NCBI RefSeq assembly: GCF_900343155.1
Contig: NZ_OUNG01000003.1
Coordinates: forward strand, 310,001-374,000
DNA: 64,000 bases
Reading direction: 5' to 3'
Source of the DNA: Lactimicrobium massiliense
GTDB taxonomy: Bacteria; Bacillota_I; Bacilli_A; Erysipelotrichales; Erysipelotrichaceae
Below, one piece after another: positions 23,970-31,962 of the stretch. The position numbers were made by a program, and so were the translations under genes. The notes under the pieces are model-generated. The model saw only the letters and a list, made by a program, of their open reading frames with translations. It was not told the origin of the DNA and ran no database searches. Positions within the stretch are counted from its first letter, which is position 1. The number at the start of each line of letters is the position of its first letter.

Positions 23970-25352
23970 ATGTATAGTGCAAAGACGATATTTGTACAAA
24001 GATCGGATCCATTATTTGCATGGTGTGACGATATTGCTCACAAGGCGAACAACCTTTACAATGCCGCACTTTTTCGTGAACGGCAGATGATGTTTGCTGC
24101 AAAAAGAACAAACATTTTCGAACTGAGCGATAACGAACTGGAAGTGATGAGCGAGTTTGAGTGGATGAACTATTATCTCCCGAAAGACAAGCAGAAAATA
24201 CTTCCGCCTTCCGGATCCATCAGCTATGCAACTCTGGACTGTATGATGAAGCTATGCAAAAATCCAGATTACTGCTGTACTGGATTGCCAAGACAAACCG
24301 CACAGCAGATATTGAAAATGACTTTGCGGGATATTTGCTCATTCTTTGCGGCATTGAAGAGCTACAAGCGTGATCCGGGCAAATTTACAGGGCGGCCGAA
24401 AATGCCTGGATACAAGCACAAGAAAGGTGCGTGCGCTTTTATTGTTACAAATCAGGACTGCGTTATTCGCAAAAACAAGAAACACCGGTATACCGCAAAA
24501 CTGCCTTTTACGAAACAAGTTGTGCGCCTTGGCAGAGAAGTACACGGCAAATTTGTTCAGCTTAACGTAACGCCCAGAAACGGCACGTACAAACTGTCAT
24601 TTGTGTTCGATGATGGGACAAATGCACCGGCAACTGCTGATACAGCAGAGCGTATTGCTGCAATTGATCTCGGTGTAGACAACCTGATGGCTGTGACTAA
24701 CAACGTTGGTGCTGAATGTCTGCTGTTCAAAGGCGGGGCTGCAAAATCTGCAAATCATTATTTCAATCAGATGTCTGCCCGCATCCAGTCAGAGCAGACA
24801 AGTGGAAGCACTGACAAGTTTGTCCCGACAAAACGGTATTATCGCATCCTCCAGAAAAGAAATAATCGCATAAATGACTGCATGCTTAAAGATTGCAAAC
24901 GTCTTATCACATGGTGCGTTGAAAAACGTATCGACACCATTGTGATAGGTGAAAACAAATTCTGGAAGCAGGAATGCAGTATGGGAGGTACGAGCAATCA
25001 GAACTTTTTGCAGATTCCATTTGAAAGGCTGAAAAGAATTATTGCCTATTCAGCAGAGCGCCTGGGAATCCGTATCATTTATCAGGAAGAATCATACACA
25101 TCAAAAGCATCTTTCCTGGACAGAGATAAAATTCCGGTGTACAGCCGAGATTCAGAAGAGCATCATAAATTTTCAGGTGCCAGAGAAAAACGTGGGCTGT
25201 ACAGATCTGCAGATGGCACAAAGATCAATGCGGATCTGAATGGCTCGGCAAACATTCTGAGAAAAGCCATACCGGACGCTTTTGAAAGAGGGATAGAACC
25301 TGATTTCAGAAATATAAGGGCATATTATCATCCTGATCTGAAACTGGCATAA
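23970..25352 (+). CDS. tnpB: Zinc-ribbon-less TnpB RNA-guided nuclease (IS-B)
   Basis: 460 residues, longer than the other TnpBs here. The RuvC triad is complete: Asp233 in AAIDLGVDNL, Glu328 in IVIGENKFW, and Asp422 in INADLNGSANI. The usual CxxC...CxxC zinc ribbon between the last two motifs is replaced by SKASFLDRDKIPVY and a longer insertion ending REKRGLYRSADG. This is a distinct TnpB subgroup known in several bacterial phyla. The N-terminal half carries an insertion around residues 40-85. It probably acts as an RNA-guided nuclease, but the missing ribbon may change RNA or DNA contacts. Confidence 0.9.
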   Translation: MYSAKTIFVQRSDPLFAWCDDIAHKANNLYNAALFRERQMMFAAKRTNIFELSDNELEVMSEFEWMNYYLPKDKQKILPPSGSISYATLDCMMKLCKNPDYCCTGLPRQTAQQILKMTLRDICSFFAALKSYKRDPGKFTGRPKMPGYKHKKGACAFIVTNQDCVIRKNKKHRYTAKLPFTKQVVRLGREVHGKFVQLNVTPRNGTYKLSFVFDDGTNAPATADTAERIAAIDLGVDNLMAVTNNVGAECLLFKGGAAKSANHYFNQMSARIQSEQTSGSTDKFVPTKRYYRILQKRNNRINDCMLKDCKRLITWCVEKRIDTIVIGENKFWKQECSMGGTSNQNFLQIPFERLKRIIAYSAERLGIRIIYQEESYTSKASFLDRDKIPVYSRDSEEHHKFSGAREKRGLYRSADGTKINADLNGSANILRKAIPDAFERGIEPDFRNIRAYYHPDLKLA

Positions 25353-25505
25353 AAGCAGTGCGGGCAGAACCGCATATGGGACCGTGAATGCCCCGCTGTA
25401 CGGAACGGTAAACTGTTCCGCCTGCAGAAAATGAAGCCATGCGTGACTTTCCGCATCAGCGGATAAGTCAGACATGGTAATTCACTTATTTCAAGTCTTC
25501 CCCAT
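25353..25505 (+). ncRNA. Predicted right end / omegaRNA scaffold and guide of IS-B
   Basis: The structured stretch from the tnpB stop to 25485 ends in GTAATTCAC. The predicted guide (25486-25505, starting TTATTTCAAG) is the 3' end of the glycosidase gene, read from its stop codon. The role is inferred from TnpB biology. Confidence 0.5.
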
Positions 25506-26976
25506 TGCTGGCAATCACCTTCTGATACCAGTAATAAGAATCTTTGACAGAACGCTTGAAGCTTCCCTGACCATGGTTATCGGCATCCACATAGATCTGA
25601 CCATATCTCTTGGCCATCTCACCTTCACCATTGGATACCATATCCACACAGCCCCAGTACAGATAGCCCATCAAATCAATACCGTCAAGTTCCACCGCAT
25701 CCTTCATCGACTGAATATTGACGCGCATGTAGTCAATCCGATAGTCATCATGCACTGTGCCATCTTCAAACTTGTCATTCCAGCCAATACCGTTCTCTAC
25801 GCAGAACAGCGGGCAGTGATAGCGGTTGTGGAAGATGTTCAGGGCAATGCGCAGACACTGCGGATCTGTTCCCCAGCCCCAGGCATTGGTCTTCAGATAC
25901 GGGTTAGCTACCTTGCCGTCACCTGATCCGCCATTGCCTTCACCAGCCAGTGCATCTTTATGTGTTGTATACGTATTGGATCCATAGCAGGAGAACGACA
26001 GGAAATCACAGACACCCTTCTTCAGAATCTCCTGATCACCAGGCTGCTCCGGCAGGACAATGCCCGCTCTCTTATAGGCAAGCAGCTTATAGGCAGGATA
26101 TTCACCAGTCATCTGTACATCAGAGAATGACAGTGTATTGTTCTGTCTTTCGGCTGCCAGCAGCTGATCATACGGATCAGCAGTCAGGCCATAAGAAGGC
26201 CCGAACGCAAGCATCATGCCAACCTTGATGTCCGGATGTTTTTCATGGGCTGCAATCACTGTCTTGGCCGAAGCCAGAAACTGATGATACGCCGCATTGG
26301 CAATATTCTGAGGATCCGCATGGATCAGACCGGCTGCCACATAGGGTGCTTCCTCTACCAGATTAATCTCATTGAAAGTCAGATAATACTTCACTTTTCC
26401 GGCAAAACGGTCAAACAGTGCAGTTGCGTATTTAACAAACAGATCCACCAGTTTCCGGTCATTCCAGCCATTGCACTGCTGGGCAAAGATCAGCGGTGTC
26501 TCATAGTGATGCAGTGTAATCAGCGGCTCAATGCCATACTTTCTGCACTCATCCACCACATTCTCATAGAAGCGCAGTCCTTCTTCATTCACTTCCCCTT
26601 CCGGATCCGGGAACACTCTGCTCCACTTCACTGAGAAGCGCAGGCACTTGAAACCCTCTTTTGCCATCAGGGCAATATCCTCTTTGTAATGATGATAGAA
26701 ATCTGAGGCAATGTGGCTTGGATAGTAATACTTCGGATCATCCAGCTCACATGGCACAGCACCTTCCGGCAGATGGCGCTCCGGTGACCCAAAGCAAAGC
26801 GGCGTAGAACCAGTTGTACCATCCGGCTTGCGCCATGTCACCTGACGTCTGACCGTGTGAGAACCATTGGTCATCACATCACCTGTGCAAAGAGCCGCAT
26901 TGCCCTCATGCACACCACCCTCATACTGATTGGCAGCTGTTGCGCCGCCCCAAAGAAAATCCTTGCGAAAAGACAT
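25486..26976 (-). CDS. Glycoside hydrolase family 1 (6-phospho-beta-glucosidase-like)
   Basis: 496 residues from MSFRKDFLWGGATAANQYEG, with AAAGGGAG upstream. GH1 catalytic glutamates are visible in YYLTFNEINLV (acid/base) and PLFCVENGIG (nucleophile). The family hydrolyses beta-glucosides or their 6-phospho forms entering by PTS. The IS-B right end lies directly after the stop codon and leaves the protein intact. No PTS gene is beside it now. A long insertion after the N-terminus (residues 35-75) is usual for the phospho-glucosidase branch. Confidence 0.92.
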   Translation of the reverse strand: MSFRKDFLWGGATAANQYEGGVHEGNAALCTGDVMTNGSHTVRRQVTWRKPDGTTGSTPLCFGSPERHLPEGAVPCELDDPKYYYPSHIASDFYHHYKEDIALMAKEGFKCLRFSVKWSRVFPDPEGEVNEEGLRFYENVVDECRKYGIEPLITLHHYETPLIFAQQCNGWNDRKLVDLFVKYATALFDRFAGKVKYYLTFNEINLVEEAPYVAAGLIHADPQNIANAAYHQFLASAKTVIAAHEKHPDIKVGMMLAFGPSYGLTADPYDQLLAAERQNNTLSFSDVQMTGEYPAYKLLAYKRAGIVLPEQPGDQEILKKGVCDFLSFSCYGSNTYTTHKDALAGEGNGGSGDGKVANPYLKTNAWGWGTDPQCLRIALNIFHNRYHCPLFCVENGIGWNDKFEDGTVHDDYRIDYMRVNIQSMKDAVELDGIDLMGYLYWGCVDMVSNGEGEMAKRYGQIYVDADNHGQGSFKRSVKDSYYWYQKVIASNGEDLK

Positions 26977-26995
26977 ATAATCTCCCTTTCTATGT

Positions 26996-28279
26996 TCAAG
27001 CGCGTTTCGCACTCATGTTACTTCTATAATACAGCCAGGTTGCGATCATGCACACTAATAATGGCAATAACAGCGACATCAGCAAAGAACCAGGCAGTGA
27101 CCCTGTCAGCACGCCATTGCCGGCAAGTGCCTTGAGAATCACACACACATACATTGCTGCGCTGACTGCCACAAAGCAATAGAAACTGACCGTCTCTCTG
27201 GCAATGATATGATGCAGATCTTTCTCCAGATAGCCAAGATGCCGCATCGTCTGGAAGTATTTTTTCCGGTTCAGAGCTTCCGTGCCAAAGCGGAACAAAA
27301 TGGCCAGTGACAGCAGCACATTCATCATCTGATAGGCCAGAATCATCAGGACTTTCTCCATGCTGGTAATGGATGGCGTACTCATCAAAGAAATCAATAC
27401 AACCGAGCAGATCACAATCAGGACAACATTTACCTTCATGATGGAAAGATCGGTGCGGAAAAAGCCAAGTACGGCAATCTGGTTTGGCTTGTCAATTGCC
27501 TTCCTGTCCAGCCATGCACTCAATAACGGCTCAAACACATGCCTGCAGCAAAGATAAAAGCCAATCATGCCGAACAGGGCAAACACAAAGGCATCTGCTG
27601 GGGCATTGAGAATACCAAGCATCGGAGCCAGCCACAGAATCAAAGCAAACACACCCGCTGCGTCATTGGAAATCTTCGCAGCCTTTTTTGTATGAGCAAT
27701 ATTGAACACACTGCCCGTGGAACGGATGGACTGGCTGTTGAGCAGCGTATAGGCATTGTTGCGGTAGGCGTAGGACAGATTCAGATAGGTTGTCCAGAAT
27801 ACCAGTGTAAGCAGCACAAACAGCGTTGCCGATACAGCACTGCCTGAGATTGGAATGGCGCACTGTGTCTGCAGCCAGGATGTCATCAGTACTTCCAGCA
27901 ATGGCCGCAATACAAATGCCAGCATAACGCCAACCGGAATGGCTAGAGTCAGCAGTAAGAACGTCTGAATCAGAAGGTAGCCAGCCAGCTGTGAAAAGCC
28001 GGCGCCGCAGATCAGCTGTACGGCAAGATCCTTTGCCTTTGTGCGGACAAAGAAGTCATTGGCGAAGAAGACATCCACCATGCATACAAAGACAGCAAAG
28101 AATGTCACATTGACGGCAAGGCCGCCCTGTGAATTGCGGAAGGTCATGCCTACTGCTGGTGAAACGGCAATGCAGAAAAACAGAAAGACAAAGGCTGTTG
28201 TGAGCATAAATGTCAGCCAGTAGAAGAAGGAGCGGTAGAAATCCCGCTTCAGTGATTTTAAAGCACTGGCGAAGATCAT
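26996..28279 (-). CDS. FtsX-like ABC transporter permease (BceB-type)
   Basis: 427 residues with about eight to ten hydrophobic helices. The opening FASALKSLKRDFYRSFFYWL and the FtsX-like region with VRTKAKDLAVQLICGAGFSQ resemble BceB/YtrF-type permeases. Family permeases are usually about 600-650 residues with a large extracellular loop, and this one is shorter. With the ATPase upstream (ATGA overlap) it forms a two-gene exporter that may remove or sense peptide antibiotics or lipids. No two-component system is adjacent. Confidence 0.8.
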   Translation of the reverse strand: MIFASALKSLKRDFYRSFFYWLTFMLTTAFVFLFFCIAVSPAVGMTFRNSQGGLAVNVTFFAVFVCMVDVFFANDFFVRTKAKDLAVQLICGAGFSQLAGYLLIQTFLLLTLAIPVGVMLAFVLRPLLEVLMTSWLQTQCAIPISGSAVSATLFVLLTLVFWTTYLNLSYAYRNNAYTLLNSQSIRSTGSVFNIAHTKKAAKISNDAAGVFALILWLAPMLGILNAPADAFVFALFGMIGFYLCCRHVFEPLLSAWLDRKAIDKPNQIAVLGFFRTDLSIMKVNVVLIVICSVVLISLMSTPSITSMEKVLMILAYQMMNVLLSLAILFRFGTEALNRKKYFQTMRHLGYLEKDLHHIIARETVSFYCFVAVSAAMYVCVILKALAGNGVLTGSLPGSLLMSLLLPLLVCMIATWLYYRSNMSAKRA

Positions 28280-29043
28280 TTCGTCAGCAGCTCCCTTGAT
28301 TCTGCACTGTTGATCTCGACAATCTTTGAGAAGAACGTATCCTGATCCATGTCATTTCTCTCCAAGACAGTATCGATACTGCCATCACGGATATACAGAA
28401 GACGCTTGGCATAGGATGTAATCAGCGGATCATGGGTAACCATGATGATTGTGACACCCTGTTTATTCAGATCAGAGAAGATTTTCATCAATTCTGCACT
28501 GTTGGCACTGTCCAGATTGCCGGTAGGCTCATCCGCGGCAATGATATTGGGATGATTGACCAGCGCACGGCAGATGGCAGCACGCTGCCTCTGGCCGCCA
28601 GAACACTCATAAGGATAATGATCCAGCAGGTCCAGAATGTTCATGGACTTTGCAAGCTCTTTGACACGCTTGTCGATGGCATCCTTCTTCACATGGGCCA
28701 GTGCCAGCGGCATGGCAATATTCTCATACAATGTGTGGGTATCCAGCAGATTGAAATCCTGAAAGATAAAACCAAGATTGGAGAAACGAAATCTGCCGAT
28801 CTCATTGGCACCCATGGTGCGCACTTCCTGTCCATTGATCAGAACTTTGCCGCCGGTAGGAATATCAATGGTGGAAATATTGTTAATGAAGGTGGATTTG
28901 CCAGAGCCGGACGGCCCCATGACGGCAACGAAGTCACCTTCGTGTACCTGTACATTAATATCATGCAGTGCTTCAAAAGCATGAGAGGTGCCTGCATTGT
29001 ACACCTTCTTCATGTGAACGGCTTCCAGAACTGTTTTACTCAT
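28276..29043 (-). CDS. ABC transporter ATPase (BceA/LolD/MacB type)
   Basis: 255 residues from MSKTVLEAVHMKKVYNAG, after GCAGGAGAA. Walker A GPSGSGKST, Q-loop FIFQDFNLLDTHTLYENI, signature CSGGQRQRAAICRAL and Walker B IIAADEPTGNLDS are the hallmark set of antimicrobial-peptide/lipoprotein exporters. The C-terminus carries an extra tail (DMDQDTFFSKIVEINSAESR) like BceA. It overlaps the permease start by four bases. Confidence 0.93.
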   Translation of the reverse strand: MSKTVLEAVHMKKVYNAGTSHAFEALHDINVQVHEGDFVAVMGPSGSGKSTFINNISTIDIPTGGKVLINGQEVRTMGANEIGRFRFSNLGFIFQDFNLLDTHTLYENIAMPLALAHVKKDAIDKRVKELAKSMNILDLLDHYPYECSGGQRQRAAICRALVNHPNIIAADEPTGNLDSANSAELMKIFSDLNKQGVTIIMVTHDPLITSYAKRLLYIRDGSIDTVLERNDMDQDTFFSKIVEINSAESRELLTK

Positions 29044-29090
29044 AGTGAAATTCTCCTGCTGCAGGCTATTATACCACCCGCTTTTCCACC

Positions 29091-29120
29091 AAAAAAAGCA
29101 GACATGCACACATGTCTGCT
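29091..29120 (-). terminator. Terminator of the HU gene
   Basis: On the minus strand AGCAGACATG, loop TGTG, CATGTCTGCT, followed by T; a perfect 10-bp stem. Confidence 0.92.
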
Positions 29121-29133
29121 TTCAATCGAATGC

Positions 29134-29427
29134 TTACTTAACGATGTCCTTGAGTGCCTTGGCAGCCTTGAACTTCGGGGCCTTGCTTGCCGCAATCTCA
29201 ATCTTTTCGCCAGTTGCCGGATTAACACCCTGACGGGCAGCTCTCTCTGCAACTTCGAACTTGCCGAAGCCGGAGATGGAAACCTCACCGCCGTCCTTCA
29301 GTGTTTCTGCAATTGCATCAAATGCTGCTGTGACAGCATCAGCAGCCTGCTTCTTTGTCAAACCCGCAGCTTCAGCAACCTTGTCTGCTACATCCTTCTT
29401 TGTTGCGGTAAAAATACCCTTTGCCAT
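29134..29427 (-). CDS. hup: DNA-binding protein HU
   Basis: 97 residues from [20 protein letters not shown], with the HU signature [21 protein letters not shown]. The C-terminal lysine-rich helix ([13 protein letters not shown]) is complete. It is a nucleoid protein that bends and compacts DNA. AAAGGAGGAAG lies upstream. It is transcribed alone between its own promoter and terminator. Confidence 0.97.
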   Translation of the reverse strand: MAKGIFTATKKDVADKVAEAAGLTKKQAADAVTAAFDAIAETLKDGGEVSISGFGKFEVAERAARQGVNPATGEKIEIAASKAPKFKAAKALKDIVK

Positions 29428-29461
29428 ATGATAAAACTTCCTCCTTTTATGGTCTTCTCCT

Positions 29462-29490
29462 ATTCTATACAGGACATTTCCCTCTTGCAA
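29462..29490 (-). promoter_or_regulatory. Promoter of the HU gene
   Basis: On the minus strand TTGCAA (29485-29490) and TAGAAT (29462-29467) are separated by 17 bases, about 35 bases upstream of the ATG. Confidence 0.65.
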
Positions 29491-29568
29491 TCACTAAATT
29501 TAACACTTGGACTGTCAATGTGCCACAGTGATTCAGTACTGGACAGGATTGAATTTGGCATACAGCCA

Positions 29569-31962
29569 TCACGCCGCAGTGCCTTTGCTCTGATTAATGA
29601 AGGACATAATACTGCCGGTATTGACATACAGCTGCGCTCCTTCAGCACTCTCCACCACCATCGTCGGTGCCTGCAGAATGCCATACTTCCGTGTCAGATC
29701 CTTGTTCTCCAAAGCATCCTTGATCTCATAGTCCACATGATGCTCATCCAGGAACTTCTCAATGATCCTGCAGTTCGGGCAGGTCGGCGTAGTAAACAGC
29801 AGATACTTCCGGGCAGAGCTGCTGTTTACAGGTTTCGTTTCTTCCACCCTGACAGCCGGCTGCTGATCTTCCTTGAAAGATGTGCAGGAAGTGATGCCAT
29901 CCACTGCATATGTCTTTCTGTCCTTGAACTCCTGTGCCTTGCCGGCATTCCAGTTCTTCACCGGACGGTAGTATCCGGTAATACGCGAATACACTTCCGT
30001 CGGCTTACCGCAGACCGGGCACTTCCAGACTTCACCCGAGATGTAGCCATGCTGGGCACACACGCTGTAGGTAGGTGAAATCGTATAGTATGGCAGCCGG
30101 TAATTCTGGGCGATCTTTCTGACCAGAACAGCCGCCGCATGCCAGTCGCTCAGCCGCTCGCCAAGGAAGGCATGGAACACCGTGCCGCTTGTATACAGCA
30201 CCTGCATGTCATCCTCAATATCCAGCGCCGCAAAGATATCATCCGTGCAGCCAACCGGCAGATGGGTACTGTTGGTGTAGTATGGCGTACCCGCATCATT
30301 GGCTGTCATGATATCCGGATACTTTTCCTTGTCATGACGGGCAAGACGGTAAGCTGTACTCTCTGCCGGGGTTGCCTCCAGGTTGAACAAAGCACCATAC
30401 TGTTCCTGATAATCAGACAGACGGTCACGCATATGATTCAGCACATCAATGGCAAAGGCTTTTGTCTCCGGATGGGTCAGATCCTTGTGCAGCCACTTTG
30501 CATTGAGGCCGGCCTCATTCATACCAACCAGGCCAATGGTCGAGAAGTGGTTGTTAAAGGTGCCAAGATACCGTTTGGTGTATGGATAGAGACCTGCATC
30601 CAGCAGCTTGGTAATGACTTTCCGCTTAGTATCCAGACTGCGTGCACTCAGATCCATGATGTGATCCAGACGGGCATAGAAATCATTCTCATCTTTGGCA
30701 AGATAAGCAATTCTGGGCAGATTGACCGTGACGACGCCAATCGAGCCCGTGCTTTCACCAGAGCCAAAGTAGCCGCCGCTCTTTTTACGCAGTTCACGCA
30801 GATCCAGACGCAGCCGGCAGCACATCGAACGCACATCCGAAGGCTTCATATCACTGTTGATATAGTTGGAGAAATACGGTGTGCCATACTTGGCAGTCAT
30901 CTCAAACAGCAGACGGTTGTTCTCGGTATCACTCCAGTCAAAATCCTTGGTAATGGAATAGGTTGGAATCGGATACTGGAAGCCTCTGCCATTGGCATCG
31001 CCCTCAATCATGGTCTCAATGAAGGCCTTGTTCACCATATCCATTTCCTTCTTGCAGTCCTTATAGCAAAAGTCCATCGGCTTGCCGCCGACAATGGCAG
31101 GCTGATCCGCCAGATCCTCCGGCACGGTCCAGTCCAGCGTAATATTGGTGAATGGAGCCTGGGTCCCCCAGCGGGATGGCGTATTGACACCATAGATGAA
31201 CGACTGAATATCCTGCTTGACTTCCTTATAGGACAGATGGTCCACTTTTACAAACGGTGCCAGGTACGTATCAAAGCTCGAGAACGCCTGCGCACCAGCC
31301 CACTCATTCTGCATGATGCCCAGAAAGTTTACCATCTGGTTACACAATGTACTGAGATGCTTGGCCGGCGCAGAGGTAATCTTGCCTTCGACACCGCCAA
31401 GGCCTTCCTGAATCAGCTGCTTCAAAGACCACCCGGCACAATATCCCGTTAACATGCTCAGATCATGAATATGAATATCGCCAGACCGATGGGCATTGGC
31501 AATCTCATCATCATAGACCTCAGACAGCCAGTAGTTTGCCGTGATCGCACCGGAGTTGGACAGAATCAGGCCGCCCACAGAATACGTGACAGTACTGTTC
31601 TCCTTGACACGCCAGTCCAGTGCCTTCAGATAATTGTCCACCAGCTTCTTGTAGTCCAGGGTTGTATTCTGGATATTGCGCAGATTCTCATGCTGGCGGC
31701 GGTACAGGATGTAGGCCTTAGCCACATCCGCATAGCCGGCATCTGACAGCACTCTCTCCACACTGTCCTGAATGTCTTCCACACCAATCAGATGATCATG
31801 CACCTTGGAGGCAAAATTGCTTGTCACCCGCAATGCAATCAGATCGATCACATCATCCGCATACGGCTTATTGCAGCCATCAAAAGCCTTCTTCACCGCA
31901 TTCCTGATCTTGTCCAGATCAAAATCGGCAATCTTGCCATCACGTTTAACGACTCTGTACAT
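29569..31962 (-). CDS. nrdD: Anaerobic (class III) ribonucleotide reductase NrdD with C-terminal redoxin domain
   Basis: 797 residues. It has an N-terminal ATP-cone (MYRVVKRDGKIADFDLDKIR) and the glycyl-radical catalytic domain. A zinc motif (CAQHGYISGEVWKCPVCGKP) precedes RITGYYRPV (radical Gly near 663). After a linker, residues 714-797 form a thioredoxin/glutaredoxin-like domain with TPTCPNC (Cys728, Cys731) and a cis-Pro loop QAPTMV. Standard NrdD proteins end soon after the glycyl loop. The redoxin suggests that ribonucleotide reduction here draws electrons from a dithiol rather than from formate, as in the NrdD2 type; this is inference. The start overlaps the end of the activase gene by 17 bases. 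Confidence 0.93.
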   Translation of the reverse strand: MYRVVKRDGKIADFDLDKIRNAVKKAFDGCNKPYADDVIDLIALRVTSNFASKVHDHLIGVEDIQDSVERVLSDAGYADVAKAYILYRRQHENLRNIQNTTLDYKKLVDNYLKALDWRVKENSTVTYSVGGLILSNSGAITANYWLSEVYDDEIANAHRSGDIHIHDLSMLTGYCAGWSLKQLIQEGLGGVEGKITSAPAKHLSTLCNQMVNFLGIMQNEWAGAQAFSSFDTYLAPFVKVDHLSYKEVKQDIQSFIYGVNTPSRWGTQAPFTNITLDWTVPEDLADQPAIVGGKPMDFCYKDCKKEMDMVNKAFIETMIEGDANGRGFQYPIPTYSITKDFDWSDTENNRLLFEMTAKYGTPYFSNYINSDMKPSDVRSMCCRLRLDLRELRKKSGGYFGSGESTGSIGVVTVNLPRIAYLAKDENDFYARLDHIMDLSARSLDTKRKVITKLLDAGLYPYTKRYLGTFNNHFSTIGLVGMNEAGLNAKWLHKDLTHPETKAFAIDVLNHMRDRLSDYQEQYGALFNLEATPAESTAYRLARHDKEKYPDIMTANDAGTPYYTNSTHLPVGCTDDIFAALDIEDDMQVLYTSGTVFHAFLGERLSDWHAAAVLVRKIAQNYRLPYYTISPTYSVCAQHGYISGEVWKCPVCGKPTEVYSRITGYYRPVKNWNAGKAQEFKDRKTYAVDGITSCTSFKEDQQPAVRVEETKPVNSSSARKYLLFTTPTCPNCRIIEKFLDEHHVDYEIKDALENKDLTRKYGILQAPTMVVESAEGAQLYVNTGSIMSFINQSKGTAA

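Larger units (their letters stand above)
23350..25485 (+). mobile_element. IS-B, IS200/IS605 element with divergent tnpA and tnpB
   Basis: The element carries tnpA on the minus strand and tnpB on the plus strand, 99 bases apart, plus hairpin-rich ends. The right end is placed after GTAATTCAC (25477-25485), immediately before the stop codon of the convergent glycosidase gene. The left end lies somewhere after the ahpC terminator; 23350 is approximate. Confidence 0.75.

Noticed and set aside
23350-25485. TnpB of IS-B considered as a Cas12-type effector
   Set aside because: There are no CRISPR repeats or cas1/cas2 genes, and a TnpA gene and IS ends flank it.
28432-30078. A 548-codon plus-strand open frame across the ABC ATPase, HU and end of nrdD
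   Set aside because: It is antisense to three well-identified genes and their terminator, and it has no protein-family features. Long antisense frames are common here because of the codon bias.
30139-31452. A 437-codon plus-strand frame opposite nrdD
   Set aside because: Antisense shadow of a conserved enzyme gene; no recognisable domain.
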